From SKKY01 sp965228015 (GTDB lineage Bacteria; Bacillota; Peptococcia; Peptococcales; SKKY01), in NCBI GenBank assembly GCA_965228015.1, contig OZ245787.1, positions 1 through 64,000 on the forward strand: a stretch of DNA of 64,000 nucleotides. Direction: 5' to 3'. Shown here piece by piece: positions 8,459-18,771 of the stretch. Position 1 is the first letter of the stretch. The number at the start of each line of letters is the position of its first letter. The notes beneath the pieces were generated by a model, which saw only the letters and a list, made by a program, of their open reading frames with translations, did no database searches and was not told where the DNA came from. Position numbers and translations under genes: made by a program.

Positions 8459-8671
8459 ATGACTGTTAAGCAAACTGAAAAACAGGGCTTTTGGGCAAGA
8501 ACGAAAAAGTTCTTGAGAGCATCCTTAAATGAATTGAAAAAAGTTCACTGGTCAAATAAAAAAGAACTTACTACGTATTCAATCGTAGTAGTTGTTTCTG
8601 TATTATTTGTTAGTGGTATTATTTGGATCTTTGATTCTGTGTTGAGTCTGATTATGGGATTCATTATTTAA
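8459..8671 (+). CDS. secE: Preprotein translocase subunit SecE
   Basis: 70 residues with a basic cytoplasmic N-terminal helix (FLRASLNELKKVHWSNKKEL) and a single C-terminal membrane segment (TTYSIVVVVSVLFVSGIIWI onward). It clamps SecY in the inner membrane. The short one-helix form is normal for Firmicutes. AGAAAGGTG precedes the ATG. Confidence 0.95.
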   Translation: MTVKQTEKQGFWARTKKFLRASLNELKKVHWSNKKELTTYSIVVVVSVLFVSGIIWIFDSVLSLIMGFII

Positions 8672-8726
8672 GAGTAAATTGTATTAGGGGGTGGGGGTTC
8701 AGTTTTCTAAACGGAACCCTTTAATT

Positions 8727-9251
8727 ATGGAATCAGCTTGGTACGTTGTCCACACTTACGCTGGCTATGAAAATAAAGTCAAAGCCAATTTGGAAAAAAG
8801 AATAGAATCCATGGATATGGGTGACAAAATTTTCAGGATAATTGTTCCTACAGAAGACCAGATTGAAATTAAAAGTGGCGAGAAAAAAGTCAATAAAAAA
8901 AGAATTTTCCCAAGTTATGTTATTGTTGAAATGATTCTCACTGACGAATCTTGGCATCTTGTCAGAAACACTTCCGGAGTAACTGGTTTTGTTGGTACTG
9001 GTGGTAAGCCGGTTCCTTTAATGGAGCAGGAAGTCCAAAAGATTCTTAAAAAAATGGGAGAAAGCACATTTAAAGGGAAAATTGACTATGAGATTGGTCA
9101 AAATGTAAGAGTTACAGATGGGCCATTTGAAAATTTTGTAGGTAGTGTTGAAGAAATTGATTTAGAAAAAGGCAAACTAAAGGTTACAATATCAATGTTT
9201 GGCAGGGAAACTCCCATCGAACTTGATCATAACCAGGTAGAAGAAGTATAA
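8727..9251 (+). CDS. nusG: Transcription elongation/termination factor NusG
   Basis: 174 residues: an N-terminal NGN domain (WYVVHTYAGYENKVKANLEK) and a C-terminal KOW domain (VRVTDGPFENFVGSVEEID). ATG 8727 gives the normal family start MESAWYVVHTY. The upstream GTG at 8691 would add 12 atypical residues and sits directly on a G-rich stretch, so it is rejected, although the ribosome site for 8727 is weak. Confidence 0.95.
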   Translation: MESAWYVVHTYAGYENKVKANLEKRIESMDMGDKIFRIIVPTEDQIEIKSGEKKVNKKRIFPSYVIVEMILTDESWHLVRNTSGVTGFVGTGGKPVPLMEQEVQKILKKMGESTFKGKIDYEIGQNVRVTDGPFENFVGSVEEIDLEKGKLKVTISMFGRETPIELDHNQVEEV

Positions 9252-9346
9252 TTCAAAGGTATATTAAAGCTTTAGGGCTTTTTTATAAAGTGGAAGGATT
9301 TAATTATCCGCTCTTACCACATTACAATAAGGAGGTGAACCGTGAA

Positions 9347-9772
9347 ATGGCAAAAAAGGTTATAGGATTCATTAAACTTCAGTGTCCAGCAGGTAAAGCT
9401 AACCCGGCTCCACCGGTAGGTCCTGCACTAGGTCAACATGGTGTTAATATCATGCAATTCTGTAAAGATTTTAACGAAAGAACTAAAGATGACATAGGTT
9501 TAATTGTTCCCGTTGAAATCACGGTTTATGCTGACAGGTCGTTTACTTTCATTACAAAAACACCACCAGCTGCCGTTCTGCTTCTTAAAGCTGCAGGTAT
9601 TCCAAAGGGATCAGGCGAACCAAACAGAAAAAAAGTTGCTAAAGTAAATTCAGCTAAAGTAAGAGAAATCGCTGAATTGAAAATGGTAGACTTAAACGCC
9701 GGTTCAGTTGAAGCAGCAATGAGAATTATTAAAGGCACAGCACGCAGCATGGGTATCGTAGTTGAAGACTAA
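9347..9772 (+). CDS. rplK: Ribosomal protein L11
   Basis: 141 residues. AKKVIGFIKLQCPAGKANPA is the canonical N-terminus, with PPVGPALGQHGVNIMQFCK next. ATG 9347 is preceded by GGAGGTG. A longer in-frame reading from 9290 is not supported by family length. It binds 23S rRNA at the GTPase-associated centre. Confidence 0.97.
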   Translation: MAKKVIGFIKLQCPAGKANPAPPVGPALGQHGVNIMQFCKDFNERTKDDIGLIVPVEITVYADRSFTFITKTPPAAVLLLKAAGIPKGSGEPNRKKVAKVNSAKVREIAELKMVDLNAGSVEAAMRIIKGTARSMGIVVED

Positions 9773-9835
9773 GATTATGGTGTAAGGCTGTGGGAGGATT
9801 AAATTCTGTAAATACCACAAAGGAGGAAAGTAAAA

Positions 9836-10525
9836 ATGCCAAAGCATGGAAAAAGATATCAAGATGCATTAAAAGCTATTGATAAAACAAATTTATACGG
9901 CTTAGAAGAAGCTGTAAAATTAGCTAAAGAAAACGCTAAAGCTAAGTTTGATGAGACGATTGAACTTTCATTCAGACTAGGCGTAGATCCAAGACATGCT
10001 GATCAGCAAATCAGAGGCGCCGTAGTTCTTCCTCACGGTACAGGCAAAGTAAGAAAAGTTCTTGTTTTTGCTAAAGGTGAGAAGGCTAAAGAAGCTGAAG
10101 CTGCAGGAGCAGATTTTGTTGGAGAAGCAGATATGGTAGCAAAAATCCAGGAAGGCTGGTTCGGTTTTGACGTTGCAATTGCAACCCCTGACATGATGGG
10201 TGTTGTAGGTAAAATTGGTAGAGTATTAGGACCTAAAGGTTTAATGCCAAACCCAAAAACCGGAACTGTAACTCTTGACGTAAAAAGAGCGGTTGAAGAT
10301 GTAAAAGCGGGTAAAATAGAATACCGTGTTGACAAAACAAGTATCGTTTCTGTACCTGTTGGAAAGGCATCTTTCGATGTTGAAAAAATAGTTGAGAATG
10401 CTAATACGATTATTGATGTAATCAAAAAAGCAAAACCAGCTACAGCAAAAGGTCAGTACTTGAAATCTGTAACAGTTTCATCTACAATGGGACCTGGAGT
10501 TAAAATCAATCCGTTTTCAGTTTAA
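9836..10525 (+). CDS. rplA: Ribosomal protein L1
   Basis: 229 residues beginning MPKHGKRYQDALKAIDK, with conserved VGKIGRVLGPKGLMPNPKTGT and the C-terminal STMGPGVKINP. Binds 23S rRNA at the L1 stalk and in many bacteria represses its own operon. AAGGAGG precedes the ATG. Confidence 0.97.
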   Translation: MPKHGKRYQDALKAIDKTNLYGLEEAVKLAKENAKAKFDETIELSFRLGVDPRHADQQIRGAVVLPHGTGKVRKVLVFAKGEKAKEAEAAGADFVGEADMVAKIQEGWFGFDVAIATPDMMGVVGKIGRVLGPKGLMPNPKTGTVTLDVKRAVEDVKAGKIEYRVDKTSIVSVPVGKASFDVEKIVENANTIIDVIKKAKPATAKGQYLKSVTVSSTMGPGVKINPFSV

Positions 10526-10661
10526 TTAAAAATGAATTTTATATGTAATCTGCTTAAGAATGCCGGTGTCATTTAGACTTAATTATCCTGCAGAGGTGGA
10601 ACGTTTATTGATATAGTTTTGTGTCAGTTTACTTTGCCTCTGGAGATTCAGAGGCATTTTT
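10526..10661 (+). promoter_or_regulatory. L10 leader with attenuator hairpin
   Basis: The 166-base gap between rplA and rplJ contains a hairpin TGCCTCTG (10635-10642)/CAGAGGCA (10649-10656) followed by five T residues. An alternative partner, CTGCAGAGGTGG, lies upstream near 10590. Position and structure match the autoregulatory L10 leader known in Firmicutes. Confidence 0.65.
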
Positions 10662-10691
10662 AATTGGATAAAATTTAAGGGAGGTGAAACT

Positions 10692-11219
10692 ATGGGTAGT
10701 CTCGAAAACAAAAAAGTAGTCGTTGGTGAAATTACTGAAAAAATGAAGGAAGCAAAGTCCTTTATTGTTACAGATTACCGTGGACTAAATGTTGCCCAGG
10801 TGACTAAACTAAGATCAGAATTAAGAAAAGCAGGGGTTAAATATAAAGTATTAAAAAATACTCTTATGACCATTGCTGCAAATGATATTGGTTTAGAAGG
10901 AATTCAAGATTATTTCAAGGGTCCAACTGCTGTAGCATTTGGCGTTGAAGATGCTGTTACTCCTGCGCAAGTCCTCGCTAAGTTTGCTAAAGAATTTGAA
11001 GCTCTTGAGATCAAAGCGGGGGTTCTTGAAGGTAAATTAATAACAGTTGATGAAATCAAAGCCTTAGCAGATCTTCCATCAAGAGAAGTTCTTCTTGAGA
11101 AACTTGCAAATGTTATGCAGTCACCAATTGCTGGTATGGCGAATGTACTACAGGGTCCAATCAGAAAACTTGGTTATGCACTTGTTGAAATTCAAAAAGT
11201 TAAAGAACAAGAAGCTTAA
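10692..11219 (+). CDS. rplJ: Ribosomal protein L10
   Basis: 175 residues. The RNA-binding N-terminal domain (KSFIVTDYRGLNVAQVTKLR) is followed by the C-terminal helix that anchors L12 dimers. GGGAGGTG precedes the ATG. Paired with rplL, 55 bases downstream. Confidence 0.97.
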   Translation: MGSLENKKVVVGEITEKMKEAKSFIVTDYRGLNVAQVTKLRSELRKAGVKYKVLKNTLMTIAANDIGLEGIQDYFKGPTAVAFGVEDAVTPAQVLAKFAKEFEALEIKAGVLEGKLITVDEIKALADLPSREVLLEKLANVMQSPIAGMANVLQGPIRKLGYALVEIQKVKEQEA

Positions 11220-11274
11220 TAATGAGCGAATTGTATTAAATTAAAAATTAAAAGAAAATTTAGGAGGAATAAAA

Positions 11275-11649
11275 ATGTCAAAAATCAATGAGATTTTAGA
11301 AACAGTAAAAGGTTTAAGTGTATTAGAATTATCTGAGTTAGTAAAAGCTTTCGAAGAAGAGTTTGGTGTATCTGCATCAGCTCCAGTAGCAGTTGCGGCA
11401 GCTAGTCCAGTAGCAGCAGCAGAAGTTGCTGAAGAAAAATCAGAATTTGATGTAGTATTAGCATCTGCTGGAGAAAAGAAAATCAACGTAATTAAAGTGG
11501 TTAGAGAAATCACTGGCTTAGGATTAAAAGAAGCTAAAGAATTAGTTGACGGAGCTCCTGGAAAAGTTAAAGAAGGCGCTTCAAAAGAAGAAGCTGAAGA
11601 AATTAAGAAAAAGCTTGAAGAAGCTGGAGCAACTATCGAAGTTAAATAG
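11275..11649 (+). CDS. rplL: Ribosomal protein L7/L12
   Basis: 124 residues. An N-terminal dimerisation helix (LEIVKGLSVLELSELVKA type), an alanine-rich hinge (ASAPVAVAAASPVAAAEVAE) and the C-terminal factor-binding domain (KINVIKVVREITGLGLKEAK). Recruits translation GTPases. Confidence 0.97.
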   Translation: MSKINEILETVKGLSVLELSELVKAFEEEFGVSASAPVAVAAASPVAAAEVAEEKSEFDVVLASAGEKKINVIKVVREITGLGLKEAKELVDGAPGKVKEGASKEEAEEIKKKLEEAGATIEVK

Positions 11650-11677
11650 TTTTGCTTTTAACTATAAAAGATTTGAA

Positions 11678-11711
11678 GCCATCCTGGTAATAAACCGGGA
11701 TGGCATTTTTT
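11678..11711 (+). terminator. Terminator after rplL
   Basis: GCCATCCTGGT (11678-11688) pairs with ACCGGGATGGC, followed by a T-rich tract. It may be leaky, as in the classic rplL-rpoB interval. Confidence 0.8.
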
Positions 11712-11757
11712 GTTTTTTGAATATGTTTATAATATTTGTTTTTTGGTATATAAATAT

Positions 11758-11786
11758 TTTACCGATAAAAAATGGTATGATATAAT
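11758..11786 (+). promoter_or_regulatory. Candidate rpoB promoter
   Basis: TTTACC (11758-11763), 17-base spacer, TATAAT (11781-11786), about 90 bases before the rpoB start and after the rplL terminator. The -35 is imperfect. Confidence 0.5.
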
Positions 11787-11876
11787 TTTTTTTATTTTCT
11801 ATATTTTATTGATTTTATAAAGAGAATATGATAGCATTATATACTGCGATTTTATGTAAATGAGGGGTGACAATAA

Positions 11877-14800
11877 TTGTTTTATCCAGTTAACGCTTTG
11901 AGAGAAAGACACAATTTTTCAAGAATCAGAGAAAACATGGAAATGCCAGATCTTATTGAGATTCAAAAGAAATCTTATGAATGGTTCATAACAAATGGTC
12001 TTAAGGAAGTGTTTTCAGAAATATTTCCAATTCAAGATTTTACAGGCAATCTTATTCTTGAATATATTGATTGTCGACTAGAAAAAGATGCAATAAAGTA
12101 TGACATTGAACAATGTAAGGAAAGGGATGCAACCTACGCCGCTCCTCTTCGTCTTAAGGTTCGTTTGATTAACAAAGAGACAGGAGAGATTAATGAGTCA
12201 GAAGTATTCATGGGTGATCTTCCTTTAATGACTGACACTGGAACTTTTATCATCAATGGTGCTGAAAGGGTTATTGTAAGTCAGCTTGTTCGTTCTCCAG
12301 GGGTTTATTTTTCAAAAAATACTGACCCGGCAGGAAAAAGTTTTTTAAGTTCAACAATTATCCCCAATCGTGGTGCTTGGCTTGAGTTTGAGACTGATGC
12401 AAATAATTTGTTGTTTGTCAGAATAGACAGAACAAGAAAATTACCTGCAACAGTTCTTTTGCGCGCTCTTGGAATGGGCACAAATGCAAATATATTAGAA
12501 ACTTACAAGAACAATAAAAATGTTCAAAATACATTAGAAAAAGACTCAACTACTTCTGAAGCAGAAGCATTAGTTGAAATCTATAAAAGACTACGTCCAG
12601 GGGAACCCCCAGCTGTAGATAGTGCAAGAAATCTTTTGAATTCATTATTCTTTGACTCCAGAAGGTATGATCTTGCAAGAGTAGGAAGATATAAATTAAA
12701 TAAAAAGCTGGGTCTTGATATCCCAGAAGAAACCAGACACGTAACCAGGGAAGACATTTTTAAAGTATTTGATTATCTTCTTGGTCTTGTTGATGGTGAA
12801 GGTATGATAGATGATATTGACCATTTAGGTAACAGAAGAATCCGTTCTGTTGGCGAGCTATTGCAAAACCAGTTTAGAATTGGTCTTTCTAGAATGGAAA
12901 GAGTTGTAAGAGAAAGAATGACAATTCAGGATACGGAAGCGATTTCTCCTCATCTTCTTATTAACATCAGACCTGTTGTTGCTTCAATAAAAGAGTTTTT
13001 TGGGAGCAGTCAGTTATCACAGTTTATGGATCAAACAAATCCTTTAGCTGAGTTGACCAACAAAAGAAGACTTAGCGCATTAGGACCTGGCGGTCTAAGC
13101 AGAGAAAGAGCCGGATTTGAAGTCCGTGACGTTCACTTTTCACACTATAGTCGCATGTGTCCAATTGAGACTCCAGAGGGTCCAAACATTGGTCTGATAA
13201 ACTCCTTAAGTAACTATGCGAAAGTTAATAAGTATGGATTTATCGAAGCTCCATACAGAGTTGTTGATAGAGAAAATGGGATTGTAACTGATGACATAAG
13301 ATATATGTCTGCAGATGAAGAGGAAAAGTATATTATTGCCCAGGCAAATGCTCCTCTTGATGATGACAGTAAATTTATTAATTCTAAAGTTAACGCCCGC
13401 CATGGACATGGAAATATTGTTGCTGACATTAGTCAGGTAGAACATATGGATGTTTCTCCTAAGCAGGTGGTATCTGTTGCAACTGCATTAATTCCTTTCC
13501 TTGAACATGATGATGCCAACCGTGCACTTATGGGTGCAAATATGCAACGTCAGGCAGTTCCTTTATTAAGAACAGAAGCACCATTCGTTGGAACAGGTAT
13601 GGAATATAAAACAGCCTATGATTCAGGTGTTTTAGCTATTGCCAGAGAATCTGGAATAGTAGAAAGTGTAAGCGCGGATGTCATTTTAATAAAGAATGAT
13701 AATGGACTTTTTGATAGATATAACTTATTAAAGTTTAAAAGGTCCAACCAGGGAACATGTATTAACCAAAAACCACTTGTAAAAAAAGGTCAAAGGATAC
13801 TGAAAGATGAAGTTATTGCAGACGGCCCCTCCACAGACAAAGGAGAGTTATCTCTTGGACATAATGTTCTTGTGGCATTTATGACATGGGAAGGTTATAA
13901 CTATGAAGATGCTATTTTAATAAGTGAAAGACTAATTAAAGAAGATTATTATACTTCTATTCATATTGAAGAATATGAAATTGATGCTAGAGACACAAAA
14001 TTAGGACCAGAAGAAATAACCCGTGATGTTCCTAATGTATCTGAAGAAATGAAAAAAAATCTAGATGACAGAGGCGTTATAAGAATTGGTGCTGAAGTAA
14101 GACCTGGAGATATATTAGTAGGGAAAGTTACTCCTAAGGGAGAAACTGATTTGAGTGCTGAAGAAAAACTTTTAAGAGCTATCTTCGGCGAAAAAGCCAG
14201 AGAAGTTAGAGATACTTCGCTAAAGGTTCCTCACGGTGAAGCAGGAAAAATTGTTGATGTAAAAGTATTTACAAGAGACAACGCAGATCTGTCACCTGGA
14301 GTTAACCAAACAGTCAGAGTATATATAGCTCAAAAAAGAAAACTTTCAGTTGGAGATAAAATGGCTGGTCGTCATGGTAATAAGGGTGTTATTTCCCGGA
14401 TTATCCCTGAAGAAGATATGCCAATAATGCCAGACGGAAGATCCGTAGATATAGTTTTGAATCCTTTGGGCGTACCATCCAGGATGAATATTGGTCAGGT
14501 TCTAGAAACACATCTGGGTATTGCTGCTAAACAGTTAGGCATTCATACAGCTACTAGTGTTTTTGACGGTGCAAATGAGGAAGATATTACCGGAATGCTT
14601 GAAAAAGCAGGATTGCCAGCCACTGGCAAATTCCATTTAAGAGATGGAAGAAGCGGAGATTCATTTGATAATCCGGTAACAGTAGGGTACATGTACGTAT
14701 TAAAACTTGCTCACCTTGTTGACGATAAAATACATGCTCGTTCAACAGGACCATATTCTTTAGTTACTCAGCAGCCACTGGGGGGTAAAGCACAGTTTGG

Positions 14801-15224
14801 TGGTCAGAGATTCGGAGAGATGGAAGTTTGGGCTCTTGAAGCATATGGAGCTGCATATACATTACAAGAAATTCTTACAGTTAAATCTGACGATGTAGTT
14901 GGAAGAGTTAAAACTTATGAATCTATAGTAAAAGGGGAGAACATCCCTGAACCCGGGGTTCCTGAATCCTTCAAAGTTCTAATAAAAGAGCTTCAGAGTC
15001 TTGCTTTAGACATCAAAATTCTTTCAGAAGATAATCAAGAGATTGAAATCAGAGACAGAGATGAAGATGTAGTAGAGACTGCTAAAGAACTTGGACTTGA
15101 AATTGAAGGGGAAAAGAACGAAGACGAATTGCTGAAAGACAAATATATTGAAACCCCTGAAGAAGATATTGAAGAACCAGAAGAGGATCTTGACAAATTT
15201 GATTTTGATAATGATGAGATATAA
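11877..15224 (+). CDS. rpoB: RNA polymerase beta subunit
   Basis: 1115 residues with no interruption. Recognisable segments include the rifampicin-region SSQLSQFMDQTNPLAELTNK and RRLSALGPGGLSRERAGFEV, and near the C-terminus KMAGRHGNKGV and GGKAQFGGQRFGEMEVWALE. TTG 11877 is chosen because GAGGGGTGA lies upstream at good distance and no closer start exists. The C-terminal tail is strongly acidic (EEDIEEPEEDLDKFDFDND). Confidence 0.98.
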   Translation: MFYPVNALRERHNFSRIRENMEMPDLIEIQKKSYEWFITNGLKEVFSEIFPIQDFTGNLILEYIDCRLEKDAIKYDIEQCKERDATYAAPLRLKVRLINKETGEINESEVFMGDLPLMTDTGTFIINGAERVIVSQLVRSPGVYFSKNTDPAGKSFLSSTIIPNRGAWLEFETDANNLLFVRIDRTRKLPATVLLRALGMGTNANILETYKNNKNVQNTLEKDSTTSEAEALVEIYKRLRPGEPPAVDSARNLLNSLFFDSRRYDLARVGRYKLNKKLGLDIPEETRHVTREDIFKVFDYLLGLVDGEGMIDDIDHLGNRRIRSVGELLQNQFRIGLSRMERVVRERMTIQDTEAISPHLLINIRPVVASIKEFFGSSQLSQFMDQTNPLAELTNKRRLSALGPGGLSRERAGFEVRDVHFSHYSRMCPIETPEGPNIGLINSLSNYAKVNKYGFIEAPYRVVDRENGIVTDDIRYMSADEEEKYIIAQANAPLDDDSKFINSKVNARHGHGNIVADISQVEHMDVSPKQVVSVATALIPFLEHDDANRALMGANMQRQAVPLLRTEAPFVGTGMEYKTAYDSGVLAIARESGIVESVSADVILIKNDNGLFDRYNLLKFKRSNQGTCINQKPLVKKGQRILKDEVIADGPSTDKGELSLGHNVLVAFMTWEGYNYEDAILISERLIKEDYYTSIHIEEYEIDARDTKLGPEEITRDVPNVSEEMKKNLDDRGVIRIGAEVRPGDILVGKVTPKGETDLSAEEKLLRAIFGEKAREVRDTSLKVPHGEAGKIVDVKVFTRDNADLSPGVNQTVRVYIAQKRKLSVGDKMAGRHGNKGVISRIIPEEDMPIMPDGRSVDIVLNPLGVPSRMNIGQVLETHLGIAAKQLGIHTATSVFDGANEEDITGMLEKAGLPATGKFHLRDGRSGDSFDNPVTVGYMYVLKLAHLVDDKIHARSTGPYSLVTQQPLGGKAQFGGQRFGEMEVWALEAYGAAYTLQEILTVKSDDVVGRVKTYESIVKGENIPEPGVPESFKVLIKELQSLALDIKILSEDNQEIEIRDRDEDVVETAKELGLEIEGEKNEDELLKDKYIETPEEDIEEPEEDLDKFDFDNDEI

Positions 15225-15254
15225 ATAAATTTTTCAGGGAAGGGAGCGAACAAA

Positions 15255-18200
15255 TTGCTTGATTTAAACAATTTCGATCGAATGAAGATAGGATTAGCAT
15301 CTCCTGAAAAGATGAGATCCTGGTCAAGTGGAGAAGTAAAAAAACCCGAGACCATTAACTACCGTACGCTTAAACCAGAAAAAGAGGGTCTTTTCTGCGA
15401 AAAAATATTCGGCCCCACAAAGGACTGGGAATGTCATTGTGGTAAATACAAAAGAATTCGTTACAAAGGCGTTATATGTGACCGTTGTGGCGTTGAGGTA
15501 ACACGCTCCAAAGTAAGAAGAGAAAGACTTGGGCATATTGAGCTTGCTGCACCTTGTGCGCATATTTGGTACTTAAAAGGTATACCAAGCAGACTCGGAC
15601 TTTTGCTTGATGTATCCCCAAGAATTCTGGAAAAGATTATTTATTTTGTATCTTTTATTGTAATGGATCCAGGAGGTACACCATTAACAGAAAAACAAAT
15701 TTTGTCTGAAAATGAATATCGAGAGTACAGGGAAAATTATGGAGATAAGTTCGAGGCTGGAATAGGAGCTGAGGCAATTCTCAAATTACTTAAGAAAATG
15801 GATTTAGAATCACTTCATAAAGATTTAAGAGCAGAAATTAGGGATACAACTGGTCAAAGAAGAATTAGAGCAACAAGAAGACTAGAAGTTGTTGAGGCTT
15901 TCCAAAAATCTTTAAATGAGCCTAGCTGGATGATTTTAGAAGTACTTCCGGTTTTACCTCCTGATCTTCGTCCAATGGTTCAGCTTGATGGTGGCAGATT
16001 CGCTACATCTGATTTAAATGATTTGTACAGAAGGGTAATTAACAGAAACAATAGATTGAAAAGACTACTAGATTTAGATGCCCCTGACATTATTGTTAGA
16101 AACGAAAAAAGAATGCTTCAGGAAGCAGTTGATGCTTTAATTGACAATGGCAGAAGAGGCAGACCGGTTACAGGTCCGGGAAACAGACCTCTCAAGTCTT
16201 TAAGTGATATGCTGAAAGGTAAGCAAGGCAGATTCAGACAGAACCTTTTAGGAAAGCGTGTAGATTATTCCGGAAGATCTGTAATAGTAATTGGACCTAA
16301 TTTAAAAATGCATCAGTGTGGCTTGCCTAAAGAAATGGCTCTTGAACTTTTCAAGCCATTTGTAATGAAAAAATTAGTCGAAGAAGATTATGCACAAAAC
16401 ATAAAGAATGCAAAAAGAATGGTTGAAGCAGGTGCTCCTAAAGTATGGGATGTTCTTGAAAGTGTAATTAAAGATCATCCAGTACTATTGAACAGAGCCC
16501 CAACTCTTCACAGACTTGGAATTCAAGCTTTTGAGCCGGTTCTTGTTGAAGGCAGAGCCTTAAAGTTGCATCCGTTGGTTTGTACTGCTTATAACGCTGA
16601 CTTCGATGGAGATCAAATGGCGGTCCACGTACCATTAAGTGCTGAAGCTCAGGCTGAGGCAAGGTTGTTAATGCTGGCTTCTAATAATATTTTAAACCCT
16701 AAAGATGGGAAGCCTGTAGTTACACCTACTCAGGATTTAATTTTAGGTTCATATTATATGACTATTTCTAAAGAAAATCAGGTTGGAGAAGGTAAAACTT
16801 TTATAGACTTTGAAGATGTAATTCTTGCATATGATAATAAAGTTGTGAGTATTCATGCGAAAGTTAAAGTAAAAGCTCCAGATGATCTTTGGGTAATTGA
16901 TACAAAAGGAAAAGAATTCCATAAAAAAGGCGAGTTCCTTGAAACTACAGTTGGAAGAGTTCTCTTCAACAGGGTAGTACCTGCTAAAATTGGGTTTTTT
17001 AATACACCAATGAGAAAAAAAGAGCTTGGAAAGCTTGTAGGAAGAGCATTTGAAATTCTTGGAGCAAGTCAAACGGCAGAAATGCTTGATGGTATCAAAT
17101 CACAGGGCTTTAAGTTTTCAACGCAAGCAGGAATAACAATCAGCGTTGATGATATCAAAGTACCTGCTATAAAAAAGACTCTTCTTGATGAAGCGGATGA
17201 AAAAGTAGATGTAATAGAGAAAAAATTCAGAAGAGGTATTATCACTGAAGAAGAAAGATATAATAGTATTATAAAAACATGGGAGTCAACTACAGAAGAA
17301 CTTACTACAGAATTATTAAAACACCTTGATTTAGATAATAATATTAATATGATGGCTGAATCTGGAGCTAGAGGAAACATACAACAGATTCGTCAGTTAG
17401 CTGGCATGAGGGGATTAATGGCTGATCCTTCAGGTAAAACAATAGAACTGCCAATTAAATCAAATTTTCGTGAGGGTTTAACAATACTTGAGTACTTTAT
17501 TTCTACCCATGGTGCCAGAAAAGGTCTTGCTGACACCGCACTTAGAACAGCGGATTCTGGTTATCTTACAAGAAGACTTGTTGATGTATCGCAAGACTTG
17601 ATAGTAAGAGAAGATGATTGTGGTACTGAAGAAGGAATTGAAGTTTTCTCAATTAAAGATGGAAATGAGGTAATTGAGGAGCTTCAGGAAAGAATTGAGG
17701 GCAGAACTGCTCTTAAAGATTTTGTGGATCCAGCGACAAATGAACTTATTGTAGAGAAAAATACTATAATAAATGCAGATGCTGCAGAGAGAATAGTAAA
17801 AGCCGGACATGAGAAGGTTGGAATAAGAACAGTTTTAACTTGTAAGTCAAAACATGGTGTTTGCCGAAAATGCTATGGAATAAATCTTGCTACTGGCCTT
17901 CAAGCAGAAATTGGAGAAGCGGTTGGAATTATTGCAGCTCAATCTATAGGAGAACCAGGAACTCAGCTTACAATGAGAACATTCCATACAGGTGGTGTTG
18001 CTGGTGGAGATATCACTCAGGGTCTTCCAAGAATTGAAGAATTATTTGAAGCTAGGAAGCCAAAAGGACTTGCTGTTATTACAGAAATATCAGGAACAGT
18101 AAAGATAAAGGAAGAAGACAGAAAGAAAGAAGTATCAGTTATTTCTGAAGAAGGCATTGCAGAATCTTATCCAATACTTCAAGGATCAAGGTTAAGAGTT

Positions 18201-18770
18201 AAGGATAGGGATTTTGTCCAAGCTGGAGATATTCTTACGGAAGGATCTGTAAACCCTCATGACTTATTGAGAATCAAAGGTTCCAGAGGAGTTCGGGATT
18301 ACCTTCTTCAAGAAGTTCAAAAAGTTTACAGAATGCAAGGTGTTGATATCAACGACAAGCATATTGAGGTTATAGTTCGCCAGATACTAAGAAAAGTTAA
18401 AGTTGAAGATTCTAATGATACAGATCTTCTTCCAGGCGGACTTGTTGATTCTCTTGAATTCCAGTCTATTAACGATAAGGCTGTTGAATCCGAAGGGGAA
18501 GGGGCGACAGCAAGTGCTGTTCTTCTAGGAATAACAAAAGCTTCACTGGCAACGGATTCTTTCTTATCTGCTGCAAGTTTCCAGGAAACAACCAGAGTTC
18601 TTACAGATGCGGCAATAAAAGGGAAAGAAGATCCTCTTATTGGTCTTAAGGAAAACGTAATAATTGGTAAATTAATACCAGCAGGAACCGGAACGAATTA
18701 TTATAGAAAAATTAAGATTGAGAAACAAGAACTTGGGGAAGAGGCTTTTTCAATAATTGATGATGAATAA
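15255..18770 (+). CDS. rpoC: RNA polymerase beta' subunit
   Basis: 1171 residues, intact. The N-terminal zinc ribbon (CHCGKYKRIRYKGVICDRCG) and the catalytic NADFDGDQMAVHVPL with the three magnesium-binding aspartates are visible, as are trigger-loop segments (SNFREGLTILEYFISTHGAR) and the C-terminal IGEPGTQLTMRTFHTGG. TTG 15255 follows GGGAAGGGAG. A transposon end begins one base after its TAA. Confidence 0.98.
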   Translation: MLDLNNFDRMKIGLASPEKMRSWSSGEVKKPETINYRTLKPEKEGLFCEKIFGPTKDWECHCGKYKRIRYKGVICDRCGVEVTRSKVRRERLGHIELAAPCAHIWYLKGIPSRLGLLLDVSPRILEKIIYFVSFIVMDPGGTPLTEKQILSENEYREYRENYGDKFEAGIGAEAILKLLKKMDLESLHKDLRAEIRDTTGQRRIRATRRLEVVEAFQKSLNEPSWMILEVLPVLPPDLRPMVQLDGGRFATSDLNDLYRRVINRNNRLKRLLDLDAPDIIVRNEKRMLQEAVDALIDNGRRGRPVTGPGNRPLKSLSDMLKGKQGRFRQNLLGKRVDYSGRSVIVIGPNLKMHQCGLPKEMALELFKPFVMKKLVEEDYAQNIKNAKRMVEAGAPKVWDVLESVIKDHPVLLNRAPTLHRLGIQAFEPVLVEGRALKLHPLVCTAYNADFDGDQMAVHVPLSAEAQAEARLLMLASNNILNPKDGKPVVTPTQDLILGSYYMTISKENQVGEGKTFIDFEDVILAYDNKVVSIHAKVKVKAPDDLWVIDTKGKEFHKKGEFLETTVGRVLFNRVVPAKIGFFNTPMRKKELGKLVGRAFEILGASQTAEMLDGIKSQGFKFSTQAGITISVDDIKVPAIKKTLLDEADEKVDVIEKKFRRGIITEEERYNSIIKTWESTTEELTTELLKHLDLDNNINMMAESGARGNIQQIRQLAGMRGLMADPSGKTIELPIKSNFREGLTILEYFISTHGARKGLADTALRTADSGYLTRRLVDVSQDLIVREDDCGTEEGIEVFSIKDGNEVIEELQERIEGRTALKDFVDPATNELIVEKNTIINADAAERIVKAGHEKVGIRTVLTCKSKHGVCRKCYGINLATGLQAEIGEAVGIIAAQSIGEPGTQLTMRTFHTGGVAGGDITQGLPRIEELFEARKPKGLAVITEISGTVKIKEEDRKKEVSVISEEGIAESYPILQGSRLRVKDRDFVQAGDILTEGSVNPHDLLRIKGSRGVRDYLLQEVQKVYRMQGVDINDKHIEVIVRQILRKVKVEDSNDTDLLPGGLVDSLEFQSINDKAVESEGEGATASAVLLGITKASLATDSFLSAASFQETTRVLTDAAIKGKEDPLIGLKENVIIGKLIPAGTGTNYYRKIKIEKQELGEEAFSIIDDE

Positions 18771-18771
18771 C

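Noticed and set aside
10033..10425. 130-residue minus-strand frame.
   Set aside because: Lies fully inside rplA in antisense; codon pattern and family evidence support rplA only.
11546..11785. 79-residue lysine-rich plus-strand frame overlapping the rplL end.
   Set aside because: Out-of-frame reading of the lysine/glutamate-rich rplL tail, running through the terminator.
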